A stretch of 64,000 nucleotides of DNA from DASRDE01 sp035938175 (GTDB lineage: Bacteria > Vulcanimicrobiota > Vulcanimicrobiia > Vulcanimicrobiales > Vulcanimicrobiaceae). A program made the position numbers and the translations under genes. The notes below the pieces were generated by a model. It ran no database searches, was not told the origin of the DNA, and saw only the letters and a program-made list of their open reading frames with translations. Shown piece by piece: positions 60,275-64,000 of the stretch. The number at the start of each line of letters is the position of its first letter. The first letter of the stretch is position 1. The DNA lies in assembly GCA_035938175.1 (NCBI GenBank), contig DASZHD010000030.1, forward strand, positions 124,001-188,000. The letters run 5' to 3'.

Positions 60275-63021
60275 ATGAGCGAGTGGATAGTTTTAATGCC
60301 GCCGGTCGTCTGACCGTCGGCGATCGGTCATATTCGTACGTGCGCTTGGCCGCGCTCGAAGAAGCCGGATTGGTGCGCTTGGAGCGCCTGCCGTTTTCGT
60401 TGAAAATCTTATTGGAAAATCTGCTGCGTTTCGAAGACGGGCGATCGGTGACGAAGGACGACGTCGAAGCGCTCGCGCGCTGGAATCCGCATCACCGCAG
60501 CGATCGCGAAATCGCCTACCGCCCCGCGCGCGTGCTGTTGCAAGATTTCACCGGCGTTCCGTGCGTCGTCGACCTTGCCGCGATGCGCGATGCAATGGCA
60601 AAGATGGGCGGCGATCCGAACGCCATCAATCCGCAGCAGCCGGTTGAACTCGTGATCGACCACTCGGTGCAAGTCGATGCATTCGGCAGCAGCTCGGCGT
60701 TCAAAACGAATGCGGATCTCGAATTCGAACGCAACGGCGAACGCTATGCGTTTTTGAAGTGGGGACAGCGCGCGCTCAACAATTTCCGCGCCGTTCCGCC
60801 CGATACGGGCATCGTGCATCAGGTCAACATCGAATTCTTGGCGCGCGTCGTATTCGGTGCCGGCGGCGCCGGAGAAAGCGGCGGATCCGGCGAGGCGTGG
60901 GCTTATCCGGATACGGTCGTCGGCACGGATTCGCACACGACGATGGTGAACGGCCTGGGCGTGCTTGCGTGGGGCGTCGGCGGTATCGAAGCCGAGGCGG
61001 CGATGCTCGGACAACCCGTCACGATGTTGATTCCGGATGTGATCGGTTTCAAAATCTCCGGAAAACTGCGCGACGGCGTTACCGCGACGGATTTGGTGCT
61101 CACGGTCACGCAAATGCTGCGCCAAAAGGGCGTGGTCGGCAAATTCGTGGAGTTCTACGGAAGCGGGCTATCGAGTTTGAGCGTCGCCGATCGCGTTACG
61201 ATCGGAAACATGTCGCCGGAGTACGGATCGACGTGTGCGATTTTCCCGATCGACGATCAAACGCTCGAATACCTGCGCCTTACCGGGCGGGCCCCTGCGC
61301 ACGTTGCTCTAGTCGAAGCGTACGCAAAGGCGCAAGGCCTGTTCCGCACGCCCGCTACGCCGGATCCGCAATACAGCGATACGCTCGAACTGGATCTGGA
61401 CGGCGTCACGCCGAGTTTGGCCGGCCCCAGAAGGCCGCAAGATCGTGTTTCGCTCGGCGACGTGAAGCACTCGTTTGACGCCGCAATGCGCGAGTGGGTC
61501 TCCGCGCGCGAAGCCAAGCCGAACAGCGGCGCAGCGCGCATGGAAAACGAGGGCGGAACGGGCGTCGCCGTCGAGACCGCAGCGGTTGCCGACGGCTCGG
61601 TGGTCATTGCCGCGATTACGAGCTGCACCAATACCAGCAATCCGTCGGTGCTCGTAGCAGCCGGACTGCTCGCGCGCAATGCGGTCGAACGTGGATTGAC
61701 GCGCAAGCCGTGGGTAAAAACCTCGCTCGCACCCGGATCCAAAGTCGTCACGGATTATCTGCGCAAAGCGGGATTGCAGCGGTATCTGGACGAGCTGGGC
61801 TTCAACCTGGTCGGCTATGGCTGCACGACGTGCATCGGCAACAGCGGTCCGCTTCCGCAGCACATCGCGGAATCGGTCGCCGAGCACGACTCGATCGTTG
61901 CAGCGGTGCTTTCGGGCAACCGCAACTTTGAAGGCCGTATTCACCCGCAAGTCCGCGCCAACTATCTTGCATCGCCGCCGCTCGTCGTGGCATACGCGCT
62001 CGCCGGACGCATGGATATCGACATGACCACCGAGCCGATTGGTACCGATCGCTCCGGCAATCCGGTGTACTTGAAAGACCTCTGGCCGGGCAATGCCGAG
62101 ATTTCGAATGTCATCGCGCAAGCGATCGGCGACGAGCTCTTCAAGTCCACGTACAGCGACGTGTTTCGCGGTGATGACAATTGGGCGAAGCTCGACGTAC
62201 CGCTGGGCGATCTGTACGCGTGGGACCCGGCCTCGGAATACGTCAAGAATCCGCCGTATTTCGAAGACATGCGATCGGAGCCGGACGCCGTCGCCGACAT
62301 TCACGGCGCTCGCGTTTTGGCGGTCCTGGGCGACAGCGTCACGACCGATCACATTTCGCCCGCCGGAAACATTGCCAAGACCAGCCCGGCCGCGAAGTAC
62401 TTGATGGAGCGCGGCGTACAACCGGCCGACTTCAATTCATACGGCGCGCGGCGCGGCAACCACGAAGTCATGATGCGCGGCACCTTTGCGAACGTGCGCT
62501 TGCGCAATCAGCTGGTTCCCGGCGTCGAAGGCGGATTTACGCGGTATCTGCCCACCGGCGAGCAGATGTCGATCTTCGACGCTGCAATGCGCTACAAGGC
62601 CGCTGGAACGCCGCTCATCGTGATCGCCGGCAAAGAATACGGCTCCGGTTCGTCGCGTGACTGGGCGGCAAAAGGTCCGTATCTGTTGGGCATTCGGGCG
62701 GTGATTGCGGAATCGTTCGAACGGATTCATCGCAGCAACTTGATCGGGATGGGCATTCTTCCGCTGGAATTCGAAGCGGGCGCAGATCGATCGACCTACG
62801 GGCTAACCGGCGAAGAAACCTTCGAAATCACGGGCCTCGAAAAAGGCATCGCGCCGCGCATGCACGTCCACGTGCACGCCGAGGATCGCAGCCGATGGCA
62901 CATCGATTTCAAGGCGCTGCTGCGTATCGATACACCGGACGAGGCCGAGTACTACCGGCACGGCGGCATCTTGCAGTACGTGCTTCGCCAGCTGCGGCAA
63001 AAGCAGACCACCGGCGTTTAA
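60271..63021 (+). CDS. acnA: Aconitate hydratase A
   Basis: This encodes 916 residues. The [4Fe-4S] cysteines are C452 (TSCTNTSNPSV), C518 and C521 (GCTTCIGNSGPL). Catalytic and substrate residues are seen in DSHTTMVNGLGVLAWGVGGIEA and GSGSSRDWAAKGPYLLG. The linker and domain 4 order is that of the AcnA/IRP1 branch, not AcnB, and the length is normal. It isomerises citrate and isocitrate in the TCA cycle. The ATG overlaps the RNase D stop; a longer in-frame opening upstream is only shadow of rnd. Confidence 0.96.
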   Translation: MNERVDSFNAAGRLTVGDRSYSYVRLAALEEAGLVRLERLPFSLKILLENLLRFEDGRSVTKDDVEALARWNPHHRSDREIAYRPARVLLQDFTGVPCVVDLAAMRDAMAKMGGDPNAINPQQPVELVIDHSVQVDAFGSSSAFKTNADLEFERNGERYAFLKWGQRALNNFRAVPPDTGIVHQVNIEFLARVVFGAGGAGESGGSGEAWAYPDTVVGTDSHTTMVNGLGVLAWGVGGIEAEAAMLGQPVTMLIPDVIGFKISGKLRDGVTATDLVLTVTQMLRQKGVVGKFVEFYGSGLSSLSVADRVTIGNMSPEYGSTCAIFPIDDQTLEYLRLTGRAPAHVALVEAYAKAQGLFRTPATPDPQYSDTLELDLDGVTPSLAGPRRPQDRVSLGDVKHSFDAAMREWVSAREAKPNSGAARMENEGGTGVAVETAAVADGSVVIAAITSCTNTSNPSVLVAAGLLARNAVERGLTRKPWVKTSLAPGSKVVTDYLRKAGLQRYLDELGFNLVGYGCTTCIGNSGPLPQHIAESVAEHDSIVAAVLSGNRNFEGRIHPQVRANYLASPPLVVAYALAGRMDIDMTTEPIGTDRSGNPVYLKDLWPGNAEISNVIAQAIGDELFKSTYSDVFRGDDNWAKLDVPLGDLYAWDPASEYVKNPPYFEDMRSEPDAVADIHGARVLAVLGDSVTTDHISPAGNIAKTSPAAKYLMERGVQPADFNSYGARRGNHEVMMRGTFANVRLRNQLVPGVEGGFTRYLPTGEQMSIFDAAMRYKAAGTPLIVIAGKEYGSGSSRDWAAKGPYLLGIRAVIAESFERIHRSNLIGMGILPLEFEAGADRSTYGLTGEETFEITGLEKGIAPRMHVHVHAEDRSRWHIDFKALLRIDTPDEAEYYRHGGILQYVLRQLRQKQTTGV

Positions 63022-63032
63022 GGCGCCGGACC

Positions 63033-63650
63033 ATGCACCGGGACGAGTCGGCAGAACGCTTCATCCACCGGCTGGAGTCGTTCTCCGATATCGTCATCGG
63101 TTTCAGTCTGGCGCAGCTGGGCTTGAACTTTACGGTGCCCTCTCACGGCATCGATCTCATTACGAGCCCATTGTGGTTCTTCAGCTACCTGTTCGCCTTC
63201 GCGATCGTCTGCAGCATGTGGTTTTTCCACCACAGGTTATTCTCGCAGTTCTTCGTTCCGAAGACGTGGCCGATCGTCTTGAATTTCTTATGGCTGGGTC
63301 TATTAGTACTGCTCGTCTACTTCACGCTGCTTTACGTCCGTTTGGCGGTCCGCGGCGACACGGTCGTGATGCGTTTGTATTTCGGCGGGTACGCGATCGC
63401 CTATCTCATCTTGGCGGTGCAGTATCTCATCGGCATGAACTACTTGCGCGGAACGCTGGACGAGGACGAGCTCGCGCAGGGCAAGCGGGGCGCCGCGTTC
63501 ATGTTCTTATGGATGGCGCCGTTCTTATTCTGCCTTATCGTGACGCTGACGCTGCAGCCTGGCCCGCTCCTCGGCATACTGATCATGCTGGCCTTCACCC
63601 TCACCGGTACGGCCTCGGGAGTGCTCGGCGCGTACTACCGCCGAGCCTAG
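63033..63650 (+). CDS. TMEM175-like (DUF1211) membrane protein, putative potassium channel
   Basis: This encodes 205 residues with about six membrane helices. The signature RxxxFSD motif of the TMEM175/DUF1211 family is RLESFSD at residues 13-19, followed by the first pore helix. Bacterial members form potassium-permeable channels without the classic TVGYG filter. The ATG at 63033 lies 11 bases after the aconitase stop; an in-frame opening further upstream is shadow. Its stop overlaps the converging PAS-protein gene by 4 bases. Confidence 0.86.
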   Translation: MHRDESAERFIHRLESFSDIVIGFSLAQLGLNFTVPSHGIDLITSPLWFFSYLFAFAIVCSMWFFHHRLFSQFFVPKTWPIVLNFLWLGLLVLLVYFTLLYVRLAVRGDTVVMRLYFGGYAIAYLILAVQYLIGMNYLRGTLDEDELAQGKRGAAFMFLWMAPFLFCLIVTLTLQPGPLLGILIMLAFTLTGTASGVLGAYYRRA

Positions 63651-64000
63651 ACGGCTTTTTGTTTGATGCACATAATCGTGCGCGCCTGCGAATCCAGCGG
63701 CCGGATTTCCAGGCCGTCGGGCGTCACGATCACGTTCTTTCCTTGCTTTAGTTCGTTGCGCAGCGGCGTGTCGCCGGGAATATCGGCGTCGTTGAGCAGC
63801 GTACCGACGAACTCGGACGTGTCGTCGTTTACTGCGGCATTCTGGAACGCCAGCTGGTACCGGCCGTTTTCCATGGCATAGATTTCAACGTGACGGTCGA
63901 CGGCGTCGATCGCGGCGACCAGCGCGGCCATTTGCTCGTGCGTTTGACGGCGCATGCTGATGTCGCGGCCCACCGAGACCCAATGTGAAAATTGCCCGTT
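63647..64000 (-). CDS. C-terminal part of a PAS-domain protein (cut by right window edge)
   Basis: The frame is open to the window edge, so this is the last 117 residues of a longer gene. The segment reading GQFSHWVSVGRDISMRRQ is the PAC motif that closes a PAS sensor domain. The remaining residues (VEIYAMENGRYQLAFQNAAVNDD and EFVGTLL) look like the start of another PAS-type domain that ends abruptly, so this is a sensor-like protein without an obvious output domain in view. A GTG at 63973 or ATG at 63955 should not be taken as the true start. Confidence 0.72.
   Translation of the reverse strand, partial: NGQFSHWVSVGRDISMRRQTHEQMAALVAAIDAVDRHVEIYAMENGRYQLAFQNAAVNDDTSEFVGTLLNDADIPGDTPLRNELKQGKNVIVTPDGLEIRPLDSQARTIMCIKQKAV

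Overview
The window is a stretch of GC-rich, densely coded bacterial chromosome with about 70 protein genes, no rRNA, no convincing tRNA, no CRISPR array and no intact transposase or phage gene. The cell is a diderm: there is a TonB-dependent receptor, several lipoproteins with clear lipoboxes and a lytic transglycosylase. It respires oxygen, with a caa3-type cytochrome oxidase, heme A synthesis and aconitase. Gene content and style recall Candidatus Eremiobacterota (WPS-2). That placement is my inference from the mix of families, not something the sequence proves. The first gene and the last gene run off the window edges.

Layout. 0-6.5 kb: a small PH-like protein, an amino-acid permease and a methyltransferase, then a tightly overlapping amino-sugar operon (FAD oxidoreductase, small HExxH protein, GlcNAc-kinase-like ATPase, NanE). 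6.6-10.5 kb: coxB (with fused cytochrome c), coxA, coxC and two tiny membrane proteins. 10.8-16.9 kb, opposite strand: heme A synthase, heme O synthase, an MFS transporter, an AidB-like acyl-CoA dehydrogenase and a membrane protein, mostly joined by 4-base overlaps. 16.9-24.6 kb: lipoproteins, a GH130-like phosphorylase, prfC, a Thr/Ser dehydratase, a heme-copper-oxidase-like membrane protein, an AhpD-like protein and a methyltransferase. 24.6-31.4 kb: secreted proteins, a large BNR/sortilin-type protein, a YkgJ-type Cys-cluster protein, a ROK kinase and an SDR. 31.4-37.6 kb: MGDG-synthase-like glycosyltransferase, fatty-acid-hydroxylase-like protein, lytic transglycosylase, permease, dienelactone-hydrolase-like protein and EgtD. 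38-41 kb: an osmoprotectant (OpuC-type) ABC transporter. 41-45.5 kb: ppk1, EVE protein, phosphoesterase and cupin. 45.5-47.6 kb: a lower-GC island with an orphan gene, a lipoprotein and about 565 bases without a gene. 47.6-49.7 kb: sulfurtransferase, monothiol glutaredoxin, BolA and a CGNR-like protein. 49.8-53 kb: quinone reductase, MBL hydrolase and NUDIX. 53-58 kb: TonB receptor, RpiB-like isomerase and a secreted protein. 58-64 kb: VKOR-like, TVP38, RNase D, aconitase A, TMEM175-like channel and a PAS-protein fragment.

The most unusual feature is a family of palindromic intergenic elements (A, about 706-890; B, about 10455-10761; C, about 30416-30724). All three sit between converging genes. 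B and C have near-perfect inverted arms of 62 and 82 bp around a core of about 100 bases. In both cores the stems occupy the same positions but have different sequences, while several unpaired bits are the same. Both core hairpins present GGA-containing loops. This pattern fits a structured RNA (or DNA) element maintained by selection and is the best candidate here for an undescribed system.

Functional links. The cox operon and the heme A genes face each other across element B and together build one oxidase. The glutaredoxin/BolA/sulfurtransferase trio looks like an Fe-S or sulfur trafficking module. The four amino-sugar genes are probably one translationally coupled unit.
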